In this document: piece after piece, positions 1 through 12,059 of the stretch
Layout: the number at the start of each line of letters is the position of its first letter
How positions within the stretch are numbered: position 1 is the stretch's first letter
Origin: Nectonema munidae
Lineage: Eukaryota; Nematomorpha; Nectonematoida; Nectonematidae
Assembly: GCA_030549495.1 (NCBI GenBank)
Contig: JAUIRK010000879.1
Coordinates: 310,001-374,000, forward strand
Length of the DNA: 64,000 nt
Direction: 5' to 3'
The notes under the pieces: model-generated
What the model was told of the DNA's origin: nothing
Databases searched by the model: none
Seen by the model: the letters and a program-made list of their open reading frames with translations, nothing else
Program-made: the position numbers and the translations under genes

Positions 1-369
1 AATGGGAATTATCATCGTTCAAAATTTTGGTTTTGTCCCATCACTATTCTACTGTATCTCGACAAATTCCCCCTTGGCAGATTTAAAGTCATCCCCTTAA
101 TGTCACAGTAGTAATTTCATTTTTTAAAATATTACTGGAATGCTGGTGGAAGTAAAGTGAGGGATTTCTAAATGTATGCTCCGTAAGAAGATTAACTGAA
201 CAAATGCTCCCTTGTTAGGGAAACACTAATGAAAAAAGGGATATTTTCATTAGATATTCTATACAGTTAAGACAGGAGATTAAGTTCTAGGAGGGATTCG
301 GGTTGAAGAAGACAGGTATAAATCAATTGCAAATAATAGACTTTTGTGATCAAATCTCATTTTTACTAG

Positions 370-645
370 CAAAAGTTTTTCGATTCTGGAGACTACAACA
401 TGGCTAGAGCGAGAGAAAAACTCAATTCCCTTCACAACTTAGAAATCAAGGTCAACAACGAATCTGCTTCGTCTGAAGCACGCGACACTTTTGCTGAAAA
501 CGAAGATTTGAAAGTTCTTGAAGAAGAAGAAATGCCCACAGGAACGGTGATCCCGACTCCTCTTAATGTTCCTGCGCGAAAGGCGTCCATCTTCGAGTTG
601 CCTTCGGAGAAAGCCATTCAAATCACTACGCTCAACACCGTTTGA
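370..645 (+). CDS. ENSA: Endosulfine/ARPP19 family protein, last coding exon (partial gene)
   Basis: This is the 3' coding exon of an endosulfine-family gene whose earlier exons lie left of the window. It opens after an acceptor (TTTTTACTAG, ending at 369) in phase 0 and reads QKFFDSGDYNMARARE, then runs to a TGA at 643-645 (91 residues). The FDSGDY core is the invariant site phosphorylated by Greatwall/MASTL in ENSA, ARPP19 and yeast Igo1/2; the phospho-form inhibits PP2A-B55 and permits mitotic entry or quiescence. The later IPTP...PARKAS stretch matches the conserved C-terminal IPTP and RK-S (PKA site) region of animal ENSA/ARPP19. An acidic linker rich in Glu separates the two motifs and is longer than in vertebrates. 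The exon start just before (K)(Y/F)FDSGDY also agrees with the family. The ATG at 400 is internal, not the true start. Identification rests on these motifs and is strong. Confidence 0.92.
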   Translation, partial: QKFFDSGDYNMARAREKLNSLHNLEIKVNNESASSEARDTFAENEDLKVLEEEEMPTGTVIPTPLNVPARKASIFELPSEKAIQITTLNTV

Positions 646-978
646 GTCTTCCTGCACACACACACACGCATATACCTTCACTCTAACTAACATCAAATTC
701 ACTAAACACATTCTTTTTCATGTCCTACGTTCTGCTGCTTCATTGGCTAAAATTCCTTTATTGTTGTGATTTCTGTGTAGTGTGTGTCGTTAAATTATTA
801 TTATATTCTATATTTCTTTATTTAGTCTAATAGTCCACCTAAATTTGTGCATATTTATTTTACTCCAATAGTTTATATGTACATTTTAATGCGTTTGTTT
901 TGCGAATGTATTAATTTTATTTTTTCATATTATAGATGATATACACACACACGCACACTCATTTTAATGCCTCAATTC

Positions 979-991
979 AATAAATAATAAA
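979..991 (+). terminator. Polyadenylation signals of the endosulfine gene
   Basis: Two overlapping AATAAA hexamers (979-984 and 986-991) lie about 340 bp after the endosulfine stop codon, following an AT-rich 3' UTR with CA-repeat stretches near 655 and 940. They are the first hexamers downstream of the stop and are the likely 3' end signal. Confidence 0.5.
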
Positions 992-999
992 ATCTAATT

Positions 1000-3900
1000 T
1001 CAAACATCCTCTTATTCTACAAAACATAGAACTCGACATCGTGTTTTATGTATCTATTTATAATGGATTTGAAATTATCAATGAGCAGTGTCAATCTTCC
1101 TAATACATCGCTGTAATTGGTGAAAAATTTATTGATTTATTATTCAAATGTTATCAAATGCAAAAATTTAAATGGGCCAATTTAAAAGTTGAAAATATAT
1201 TATGTAAAGTCGATCGTATGATTTGAAGAAAAGTATCACAGAGCCCTTTAAAATCCACCCTGATGCCGCGATCTTAAAGAGTTTTGAGTAAAGGGATGCC
1301 GTATAATTCTATTTGGAAGTTATGATTTGAATATTAGAGACGGCATGCTCTACCCATTAGTATGAAATAATTACACACAAATCTCTCTATATTAAACCCT
1401 CAATTAACTAGTTCATTATGTAAACAATTTTTCATTAGTTTGCGAGAAGAGATTGAGACTTTGAAATAGCGAGAGAAAGGAAAGTGATTCACTGTTTCAA
1501 CGCCTAAGCTTTCCAAACTAATTCCATAATTTAGAAGAGACACGCACTTATAGTTAGTTCTCTTGTATTCATTCAGCATAACTAAGGGCTTTGGCTAATG
1601 TGGAGCCTTATCAGTTCCAATTTGAGAATTTTCGAGGTTCTTTGCTTTAGGTATGAAAACCGCAGCCAGCTCTCCATCAACAATTAGTTTTGATATGCTT
1701 AATATAAAATATACGAGAGCTTTCAATCAAGAACATAACCTGTATAAGTAATATATAATGAAAAAAGTAACTACAGGAAAACCTGCACTAAGCAATGCTT
1801 TTTGGACTATTTAAAATAATGCTCATTATAGAGCTCTTCTATCTTCTTAACAGCATTGATGTATTCTTGAAAAAGCGCACAAAGCTTCAAACTTCAAGGC
1901 TTAAAAATTGTAATTCAATAGCAGCAATTGTGCTTCAGGAAGAAAGAAAGGAAATGAAGATTCATTCATACTACAAAGAATTTGTATAATTGCTCTCGTT
2001 GCTTCTACATCTTGAGGAGTAGGTGACCTACTGACGAAAACAAAGAAAGCTTTGCTTTATCTCAATGTATTCTCAGGGGTAATGATGTAATATGTAAAAA
2101 ATGTAGATTATTTTCATTATTGAAATGATATTGGAGAAATAGGAAATGGTAAATGTAGTGTAATTCTCGAAATGTGCTAGAGATGCATATCTATTAGACA
2201 AGATCCCTAAGAATTCGGTGGTCTTCTTCAGTTCAGCCCTGAAAACCTAAGATATATCTCTTTTATCCAAAAAGATTTTGGAGAATAATGTTTTTAAACT
2301 ATAAAAATTTCCGACCAAATCAAGAATACGTATTTGAGGTGTTTGATCTTGACTTGAATATAAATTGCTTTCATTTAAGCCTATTCGCGAGGTTCTATTT
2401 TCATTTCCTCAGTGACAGAGGGGCTCTTTGGCCCCCTCTTCCTTTACAAAATTCTCGCTCGAACCCACTAAATGATTGATTGCGAATCTGATTGTGCTAT
2501 TTATTTTTCATGAAAATCGATCAACCTGTGCATCAATACAAAATATATTATAAATTCCACATTGTTTTGGCTTATTGTTGTCTTAATTTATTTAAACAAA
2601 CTTTTGGTGATTAATTCGCCCAACATATTTTACCTGTCAGTAAATTAGCTTTACATGTGACTTAACGTCAAACACTTTCTCTTATTCTTTTAAAATAAAC
2701 TTATCCATACACAGCAAATCAAAAATATTCAATTTGATTCTGAAAATATTTTTACCACTCTAGATTCAAATTGTGGTTAGTGTTTAAATTTAATTAATTT
2801 GTGGTCAGTTATTTTTTTTAATTTGTGAACAATTTCCAAAAAGAAAGGCAAAACCTTTCTCTATCTCGTCATGAGGGTATTTTTGTCAATATATACACAC
2901 ACAGTAATGAATAATAAATTTTAATGTGGTTGAAATGGTTTTATATTTAGTTAATTCGACACTACAGCGACTTATTTATCTAAACCCAATAGATAAAATA
3001 ATTTTCTTTCTTGATATGAAAATTATTTTATCAATCTCATAAATAGGGATCGCGCCAAATTTCTACTCAAATCAACCTGAGAGCATGTTCGCTAAAAGGT
3101 CATAAAATTAAAATTTTTCAATAATAACCTTATAGATAGATGGCTTATATGTTTTGTGAAGTGTCATGCTGAAAAATTTTACTGGGTGCTACTCTAACTA
3201 ACCGCATCACTTTTGACCCTCCTTGCTTTGATCTTTTTCTTATTTTATCCTTCCCTTCGTTTAACATTAATTAAAGAGACGGCTTTCAACCATATATCTC
3301 AATAGGACCTCTATTGTTTTGCTTACAAATTCGCTCTAAGCTTTTAGTCTGTACTTTATTTCTCCTACACTTTATCTAATTTTGCTCTTTATTCTAAACT
3401 GATCCTTGTTTAGTAGCTCTACTTTCAACAGAAATTAATTTTATGCAATCTATGTTCGAAAAAACTTTTTTCAGGATTTAAAAGTTTGTTGAAATATGTT
3501 TTCATAAATCAAAAGTGGAAAAACTTTTTTTTAAATAATTTCTGGAAATACATGTTTATTACTGATATTCTTTGAAAAGTTTCAAATGTTGATAAAAGTG
3601 TACACTTGAAAAGGCAAAAGCTGTTTTATTAGCCAAACTGCCCGTTAACGAAGCTAAAAACGTGCAGGGCCAATTTTTCAAATAAAAGCAAAGAAATTGG
3701 CACAAAAGTTAAGCTAAAGGGATCTTAATGCTTCTATAAGTCCAGAAATTCGATCAAAGAATATGCGATATGCAAGGAAAGAAATAATGTGAACAAAATG
3801 CAGTAGGCAAGTGGGTTGAAATAGTTTCTTGTTTTAAAAAATTTATAATATAATTCTTTTTATTTCAATAAATAAAGTTGTGATTTGTTTTTATATTATT

Positions 3901-5990
3901 TGGAACAAAAGAAGGAACATTTTTAATTGTCATCATAGGAAATTTTCTTTTGAGGCTTAAGAAAAAAACATTTGCTTCAAAAGCTGATTCTCGAAATAAA
4001 ACTAGAAAAAAGATTGCCTCTAAATTGGTGAAAAATAACACCATTTATCATCGGTAAATCAAAAAAGCAGAGATATTATGATATTTCCCATGTCAACTAC
4101 GACTCAGAAAAATAACAGACAATTCGTTTGAGAAGTCGCTTTCTGAGTTGCATTTAAAGGAAGGATGTGAAAAAAGAAAAGTCTTGGTGCTCTTTTTATA
4201 TCATCTCAATTCCAGGACTGAGGTAGAAGGACAAATAACCGGATTACGTAAAGCATTGTCGGCTTTAAATTCTTGCCTATGATACTTTTGGTACCCATCT
4301 TGATTCTCAGAGACGAACAGTGGATGTGCAGAAATGTAACTTTAAAAGAACATGCGAAGTGTAGGCTTCGAGGGAATTAGAAATGGACCACTACGAGCGT
4401 TTTGTGATTACGTCAAAGATTCTAAGAAGAAATCATGAAAAGATGAATCCATATTTATTAATAAACTAGTTTCAGAACAGTTCGATGGCATATTGGAAAA
4501 CAGTTTGGTAGAATGAGAAAATTTTTATTGTTAGACAAAACTTTGATAGCAACTACTTAAAAAATCTTTTCATAATTTTTCACAGCTCAATAATTTTCGC
4601 TCAAACTTTAAACATTAATTCTCATGGAAAAAATGAAAAAAAGATTTTTCAATCGAGGAAATTTTGTTTTCATGAATAAAATTGTGCTTTGTTGCTTCAG
4701 TTCTTTCGTTCTTCATCAAAGGTAGATCTTTCTTAAAACAATTTTAGTATTCATTAGCTTTATGATCTTCAATTTTTTGATTTAAAAAATTTTAATCTTT
4801 CATCACCTCAATCCAATTTTTATGCAATTCTTTCGCATTTTAATTTTTCAACTTTAAGTAATAATGTTTGTCTATTCCTTCAATCTTAACCTACTTTTGA
4901 GTAGATTTTAAACTACTCGTAAGTCGCCACATGCGATATTGGCGAAGGCAAGACATTAAATAGTTCTCGCGCTCTCCTTATTAAAAATATGCCTTACCGT
5001 CAAACTACTGTTAGTCAAATTTACTGATAAAAAATGTTGTAACCCATTCAATACCATTTGGTTAAAGATATTCTGTGGTCAATTTTTTCATTCCTCTTTT
5101 ATTCCTTCAACACGACAAAATAAGCTGTCTCTTTTCTTGATTTAGGAAGCTTATTGCTATTAACCAGTTGGTTCTACAAAATGAATACAAGGATCTTCCG
5201 AAAGATATGTATTGTTCTAGTGTAGGATGGAAAATCAGGGGAACGGTGTGCAAGACTTGTGGAATCCAAGCATTGCTTCCGTAAAATGTCATAGACAGGA
5301 AGTTGATGTTAAGTTCAGTTAGATCAAGAAGAGGAGGTGACGGATGTTGAAGAAAAACATAAGGATTTGGTGGTTGTTGAATAATATGAATGCCCAATCC
5401 TTGCTTTAGTAGATGATGATATCATGTTAAGAGAAGATCAATAATGTTTAATTTGGGCCAATACCCTAAAATAAGAATTACGAAGATGAGATTGATTAAT
5501 AGTGACGAATCATTGATTCCCAAATGTGGTCACTAAGTATTTTTTGGGATCACCAAGATCTCAAAATAAAACACTGCCAACTATTGATTCTAAGAGTTTT
5601 TAAGGATATACAATCACATATTGGTTGAGGGATAGTGGATAATTTCTTATCTATTTTTAACAAAGATAAATGAAGAAGAGATTAGAGAAACCCACAAAAA
5701 AAGGTTAAATCAATTTTAATTTTCATATCTTTTAAAGAAAGACATAGAGAGACGGAAGAAAAAGGCTGTCAAATAACTATTGATTTATTATCTTCGTGCT
5801 TTTCTCCTACAATCTTAACAAATAGTAGTATACACGCTATTTTCATTTTTAAATGAATTCCATCTTTTCTTCATTGTAATTTTTCGTAAGTTTTTTTAAT
5901 ACCTTTTATATAATTTGTCGATATGTGTTGTGTGTTATACACACCCTACCTCATGGATGAAAGTTTGGCGCGGGTGGTGGACTAGTAATT
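1000..5990. other. Intergenic AT-rich DNA, no supported gene
   Basis: No exon-like stretch with matching splice sites or recognisable protein motif was found in this 5 kb. The short open frames (for example 1795-1989, 2288-2479 and the proline-rich 5107-5397 minus frame) lack homology I recognise and are of the length expected by chance. A stretch near 2630-2890 resembles 57690-57950 (shared TCAGTAAATTAGCTT start and several later words), so it is probably an old dispersed repeat. The 3600-4900 part has somewhat more balanced composition and may be decayed transposon sequence, but I cannot assign it. Confidence 0.4.
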
Positions 5991-6009
5991 TAATGTTATT
6001 TCATTTCAG

Positions 6010-7640
6010 ATTCTTTAGTGACGTCCAGAAAACGGGTGTACAAAGAAGAATTTCTTAGCACTGGATTTACATGTCTCATCGATGATGGAACCGAAAAACC
6101 AAAATGCGTTGAATGTGGGGAAGGGCTCGGCCACGAGTCGCATAAAGAAATAATCTCAAGCGCCATCTCCTGAGAAAACGCCCAACTTTGACAGAGAAAT
6201 ATCTTAAGTATTTTAAGAGGAAAGACTGAAACGTGAGCGGTTAAACAACTCTATGAACAAGGGAGGGCATTCTGTTCAACAACCAACACTTGCATCCTAT
6301 CTTGTTGCAAAAAAATTACTAAGTGTATGCAGCCATACACAATTGGAGAAAAATTGGAAAAGCCCTTGATATGGTTTGCACCATCCTTAGAGATGTTACA
6401 GTGAAAAAATTGAAGCTATTCCGCTGTCAGATAACACAAACAACCGAAGAATTCAAGATATGTCGCAAGACATTAAAGAATGGGTAGTGGCTGCCATCAA
6501 GGAGAGGGGAAAATTTTGCTTGGAGTTGGATGAGGTTGGTGACAATGCTCAGATCTTGGTATATGCGTGGTACCAAAGGGAGAGTGACATTGAAGAAAAT
6601 CTGTAAATCACTGGAAACAACAAAAGGTGAGGATCTCTACAAGTTCGTTGATAGTTTCATCAAAGAAAAATGGGATTCGTGCTAGTGTGTGCTCGGTGGA
6701 ACACCCGCAACATTAAGTGCACGTCGGGATTTCACTGCTAGAGTAAAACAAGTCAACCCCACCTCACCGAGAAAGTTGCCTGTCTCACAGAGAAAACCTT
6801 GCTTCTCGATAAATGCCACTTGAGCTTAACATTGTTATAGATGTTATTCAAATAGTAAATTTTATTCATCAGCATTGAATTCAAGGCAGTTTAGTCAAAA
6901 GTGCTGTGATGTGGGATACGAATATGAACATATGCTTTTGAGGCTATCACGAGTCAAAGGGTGCTTTACCTGCGTAGAGAGGTTGAAATCTTCCTAAACG
7001 AGAAGAAATGTGTACTGACATCTAGGCTTACAGAACGTTGCTTAAACTGGCATAGCTGACAGACATATTTTCAGAGTTGAATTTGCTGAATATGTCCATG
7101 CAAGGAAAAGATGAGACTATAATCTCTGTGTCAGAAAAGTTCAAGGCTTTCAAAGCATAGCTGAGCCTGGGAAAGTAAAGATTGAACTATCAAAAACCGC
7201 GTCCTTTTTCATTTGAGTCTTTTTCTGGAAGATGAAAAATACGCCTGACTTCTGGCCGTAAAAAGTGTCATTGTTGGGCACCTTGAGGAATTCAGTGAAG
7301 AGTTACATATGTTCAAACATCGCAAATACAAATGTTTGCGAAGACCCTTCGATATCCAAGACGAGGATCTTTCAGAAGAATCATCCAAAATCTTCAAAAG
7401 GAGCTTAATGAGAAAAATGTTTTAATTTTCAGTTAGTTCTGAGCTGCTGTGAAAAAAATAAGCCAGTCCTTGGATTCGAGGCTGTGAAAGTGTTATTGCA
7501 AATTACGATTTGCTGGTATGACTGCCATCAAAACTAAAAGCTAAGATTGAAGCTGTGGTTGCAACTGAAACATGATTTGAGGAAGACTAAACCACTAATA
7601 GAGAAACTAAGCAACATGATTCAAGCCCAAGGATCCAATT
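6010..7640 (+). pseudogene. Decayed hAT transposase of the ZBED5/ZMYM6-like group
   Basis: A plus-strand coding relic broken by many stops and frame changes. Recognisable pieces in order are YKEEFLSTGFTCLIDD and KPKCVECGEGLGHES (the N-terminal zinc-binding region with a CxxC pair, about 6035-6140), LLRKRPTLTEKYLKYFKRK (about 6165-6230), DMSQDIKEWVVAAIKERG then KFCLELDEVGDNAQILVYAWY (about 6460-6570, which holds the first catalytic aspartate region of hAT DDE domains), and later traces such as KGCFTCVERL (about 6957-6990). These match the layout of the domesticated and transposon-encoded ZBED5/FAM200/ZMYM6-type hAT proteins. I could not define terminal repeats or an 8 bp duplication. The density of lesions says it is old and non-functional. 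The family call is good; the borders are approximate. Confidence 0.75.
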
Positions 7641-7854
7641 AAAATAAGTTATTATTTCACAGACAAAATATATACCTTTAGCTTGTTTTTAAGAGAATGT
7701 GACATAATATTATTCCAGAAATCGTTGTTTTATGCTGTGAATATAAAAAAATTTAATAATGTTAACTTTGTCTTTGACAAACTTAAACTACCTCTTACAA
7801 ATATATTCATTAGAATTGTGGTCCCTCACTTTTACAGCCAGCTAATCATATATA

Positions 7855-10362
7855 CAGTAAAACCTTTTTAAGACAGCCACCCGTGGGACCAGAAAAAAGT
7901 GGCGCTCTTAGCAGGTGGCTGTTATATTAAGGTTCTTTCTTATTAAGTAAAATATTTGTCATAAAATAATTAGTAAGATATTAGAAGAGTTTACTTATCA
8001 ATAAATATGTTTAAAAAGTATTTTAAAAAGTGTAAAAAATTTATTTGAAAAAATTATTTAACTTTAAAAAAACTTGTTATTGTTGTTTGTTTTGTAAAGC
8101 TTTTGATTCTTATTTTAAGGGCTATATCTTCCATGTCGAAACAATGTTTTAGCATTTCACTATTTCATTTTTGCAGAGCATATTGCTTACATATTTGAAT
8201 GCAGTCTTGTACTTGAGATAAAGAAGGTGTTTTACCTCATTCCTCAACTTGCGCTTCATTATCACCATCATCAATATTATCGTCATCACCTGAGTCTTTT
8301 TCGACATCGCGAAGAATATCTAAAGCTGACCGATTCCAGTCAATAGCATAGTTTGAAGTAGGAACGTCACTGTCTATCTGGGCGAGACATTTAAATTTTA
8401 ATCCAAACAAATCTTCGGAAAGGGATGAAACTGATGGAGAAACATCTATTCTTTCTTCTAAAATATCATCACCAGTCTCTTCGCTTTCGATACACACTTT
8501 GTTCAAATCTGTGAAAACCTCACAAGTGAATCCACTTCGAGTAAAACATTTATAAATTGTTGAAGAAGTGACTTCATTCCAAGCTCTATGGACCCAGTTT
8601 ATAGCATCTAGAAGAGAAATTTTTCTGAGAATTTCTGGACCAGTAACAGATTCATCTCTTGCAATGCTGTCACAAACAAACTGTAGCTGCCTGTCTCTGT
8701 ATGATACCTTGATCCATGGGCTGGATAACTGATGTAGTATTTGGTGGCAGAAAAATTAATTTAATATTAGAAAGTGTAACATTAGGATGTGCAGGAGAAT
8801 TATCTAAAAATAACAATACTTTACGTTTTTGGTTTTTCATTTCAATATTAAATTTTTTCATCCAATTGACAAAGATTTCACCCGTCATCCATGACTTTTT
8901 GTTTAAATTGTAGTTTACAGGAAATTTTTGTTTATCAAGGTTTTTAAAACAGCGAGGATTTTCAAATTTCCCGATTACAAGTAGAGGCAATTTCTCTCCA
9001 GACTGTGAAGCGCATAATGCAACTGTAATGCGGTCTTTTGATTGTTTACCACCTGGTATGCCGTGACCTTTTACATGAAGTGATTTATTACGTTGATTGT
9101 TTCTGTAGAACAAGCCTGTTTCGTCCATGTTAAAGATATTTTAGGCTCATAACCATCACAAATGAGAGAAAGATTTCGTTTCTATTCACAAACAACATTT
9201 TTATCAACATCACCACTTTCGCCAGTCACTGATCCAAACACAATATTATGGCGCTTTACAAATGCAGCAAGCCAGCCATTTGAAGCACTGAATGAATCAA
9301 TATCCAAATCTTTGGCAAATTTTAAAGCCTGTTTTTGTAACAAGGGACCACTAACTTGTACTTGTCTAGTTGTGGAGTCTAGAAACCACTTCCAGATTAA
9401 TTCATTAATTTTTTCGTTCCCAGTTTTGCGCATTTTACGTTTACGTTCATTAGGTACATTGCTCGAGAAATCATCAAGTATTTCTGTTTTTCTCCTAATT
9501 ATTTTTTGAACTTGATCTTTGCTTACGCTAAATGCATGAGCCACTTTGCATGAACTTTTAACTTTTTCGTACATCTCAATCACTTTGATTTTATCCGCTA
9601 GGGAGAGCGTTATTTTTGTTTTTTTTTTTAGACATTTTTTCAAAAAAATCGATACTTTATCTTCTCAGTATAAAAAAGCCTTTAAAGAAAAACCAAGGTG
9701 AAGCAGCTTTGTTGATAACTAGGGTTTGAATCAAATGGAAATTATTAACTTCAATATAACATCAAATTATTGCCTACAAAGATTATGCCTCTTATTCCAC
9801 TTTCAAGCAAATGTTAGGAAAAAGAAAAAAGCTGTGATATAATCTAAATTGAAAACAAATGTTATTTTATATGCTCTTCTAGTGAAATGTACAACATTAT
9901 CTTCATACTTATTGCGTGTTAGTAGCATACATAATTTTCACTCACTTTATCGCACAACATAAAAGATATACAAGTGCTAGTTGTTAGAATAAATAACATT
10001 ATGCATGCTGAAGTATAAAATTGGTATACTACAAGTAACATATTACAATTTTGTGTCAGCGTGAAATCATAGAAAGCCTTTTTATTTTATCTCTAAGCGC
10101 AACAGATGGTAATGCTTATCTTGTTGTTCAGTAATGATGAATGAAGAAGCTTGAGAAAATTTTATTTTATTACAAAGCATGGCGTTTTTATGAAGGATTT
10201 CACTGAGAAAGGGACTAAAATCATGTGGCGTTTGGCGCAGTTAGAGAGGTGGCGCTCTTATGCCGGGTATTTTTAATGTAAAGTCAATTGGGGATTTTGA
10301 AATATGGAGCTCTTAAGCAGGTGGCCGTCTTATAGAGGTGGCGTTTAAAGCAGGTTTAACTG
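7855..10362 (-). mobile_element. Pogo/Tigger-like DNA transposon, full length, inactive
   Basis: The 2508 bp element begins CAGTAAAACCTTTTTAAG and ends in the inverted form of CAGTTAAACCTGCTTTAA, flanked on both sides by TA, the Tc1/mariner-superfamily target duplication. Subterminal GTGGC / GCCAC blocks recur several times near both ends (for example 7880, 7900, 10250, 10322), as expected of transposase binding sites. The single gene inside is on the minus strand. Size and organisation match Tigger elements, which are around 2.4-2.5 kb. The copy is intact end to end but its coding frame is broken. Confidence 0.93.
8237..9643 (-). pseudogene. Tigger/pogo transposase (CENP-B-like N-terminus plus DDE domain)
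   Basis: The minus-strand transposase starts at 9643. The first part (9643-9182) carries the CENP-B-type helix-turn-helix (LSLADKIKVIEMYEK ... HAFSVSKDQVQKIIRRK) and a second DNA-binding domain ending WLAAFVKRHN. The DDE_1 domain follows (9128-8670) with all three acidic residues visible: MDETGLFYR, LFLDNSPAHP and IQPMDQGIIQ. The C-terminal tail (about 8690-8237) is acidic (DSGDDDNIDDGDNE). The gene is disrupted by one stop at a position that should encode Trp (TAG at about 9179-9181), one single-base deletion just before MDETG, and a frame change after MDQGIIQ. These are few lesions, so the copy is fairly young. The Trp codon is intact in a related 55 bp fragment at 13681-13735. Confidence 0.93.
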
Positions 10363-11400
10363 TAGTTTTATTAAAGTACATGCCACTAAATTAGTTAGGT
10401 CGAAGAGATTAGAATTCTGTTTGAATATATTTAATGTGAAACATAAGACTAAGATTTTGCATGTTGAAATGAAAAAATTAAAATGGAAATGTTACGTTAC
10501 AATTTTAAATGTTCTGGTAAATTTAATAAACTAAAGTATGAGTACAAGATTTCTATGAAACCAAGAGTACGCAACAGTGTTATCAAATAAAAACAAAAAG
10601 AGTAAAAAAGCATTTTGACAAGAATTTAATGCGTAGAAGTTCAATTCTTTATTTATGAAAAAATTCCACCAAGAGATAGGCTAACAAGTTAATCTCTAAC
10701 AATATTCTGTGACAGAAAAGTTTAGTTGATAAAATGAAAACAAACTTTTATATAGTAATATATTATATTTATTTTATGCATACGTAGAAAAATATACTAA
10801 AAAAAATTTAATATGCTTTTTGTTATCTGATAAAACAAATGCAAAAAATACTGTTCTTTTAACACTAGAAAAGCTTAACCTTTTTCAAACGAATTTTTAG
10901 GTAAATAGAATTATTTGCAAGAAGTAAAGTTTTCAGACAATAAATACATTTGGGCATCATTTAAGATAAATTTAATTAAATTTAGTGAATTCAATTTTTT
11001 TACCTCGATTGGCCACAAGAGTTTTATAGTCTAAAAAAACCTATAGATTTAGATTTATGTTAAAATAAAGTTTTGTATATATTTTATAGAAAATTTTTAT
11101 GTTTATTTTTCTTTAAAAGTTGGTTTTTCTAGTGTTAATATTTTAGAATAAAAATTGTCACATTTTTTATTTATTTTTTATATAATACAAAAAAACTAGA
11201 TTTCATTGTTAAATACAAGTTGTTAAAAAAGATATTTGTAGATGAAAAAACGGTACGCTAGCTAATACTACTGTTAAACAAAAATGAAAATTAATTTTAA
11301 GAATAAAGTAAAAAAGAAAGAATGATTTAAATTTATAAGAATTGAATTTAAAAAAATTCTTGAAAATTACGAATCTATCATTTTTAAAATTCAAATTTTT
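10363..11400. other. Intergenic AT-rich DNA between Tigger and DAD1
   Basis: This kilobase is strongly AT-rich with many short poly-A and poly-T runs. No coding frame, repeat pair or RNA gene could be supported. Its right part is the probable 3' flank of the minus-strand DAD1 gene. Confidence 0.4.
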
Positions 11401-11408
11401 TTTATTTT

Positions 11409-11814
11409 CTAACCAATAAAATTAACAACAACCAAATGAAGAACAATATTTGCAAATATAAAATCAGCAATAGCTCTCACAGGACTTATGTAGGAATATT
11501 CTCCTTTGTTAGATGGATTCAACTGCATCCTGAGAGAAACTAAAAAAATATAATTCATTCACAAATATTAATATATAATTAACAAATTATAGAATACCTG
11601 CAAGAACAAATGAAGCAATAGCGGATATGAAAGCTGATAAAAATGAATTAAATGGATACGTTCCACAAATAAGACAATAAGTAAAAATAATTATTCCAAA
11701 GCATACTAATATTACTAAATAGGAATCAATTATTTTTAGTTTTTTGGGAGTAATGGTATTATACTCATCAAAAAAACTTGATAAAACTCTTCTAGTGTTT
11801 AATTTTTCCGCCAT
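11409..11814 (-). CDS. DAD1: DAD1, oligosaccharyltransferase subunit (two coding exons)
   Basis: This gene encodes the 12-kDa DAD1/OST2 subunit of the ER oligosaccharyltransferase complex, which transfers the preassembled glycan to Asn residues of nascent proteins. Exon 1 is 11814-11598 and exon 2 is 11539-11409, joined across a 58 bp intron with a GTATTC donor and TTTTTTTAG acceptor; together they give 115 residues, close to the 113 of human DAD1. Diagnostic stretches are [71 protein letters not shown] and the terminal VNFIG, with three hydrophobic membrane segments in the expected places. The start at 11814 (MAEKLNTRR) fits the family; an in-frame ATG seven codons upstream (11835) is less likely. 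The AATAAA at 11401-11406 lies almost directly after the TAG stop, so the 3' UTR may be extremely short or a later signal is used. Confidence 0.96.
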
Positions 11815-12059
11815 ACACGTATCTTTGAAAAACAAGATTAAATAAAGACGAAAAAAATTGTATTATGATAAAATTAAAATTTTCGGCTTTGTCTTCTTAA
11901 GGAATATTTATCAAAATTTCAAATCTATTTAATTTTTAAAAAGCTTTTTTCTAAAAAGTTTTATATTTTTAGTTACAAAGTTTCACATGTTTTTTCACAC
12001 AATTACATTTTACTAAAATTAAATAGTTAACCAAAAGCAGCAAGCATAAATTCTTTTCA

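Noticed and set aside
5107-5397. Proline-rich 96-codon minus-strand frame
   Set aside because: No recognisable domain, no splice or promoter support and no repeat partner; the length is within chance expectation for this much sequence.
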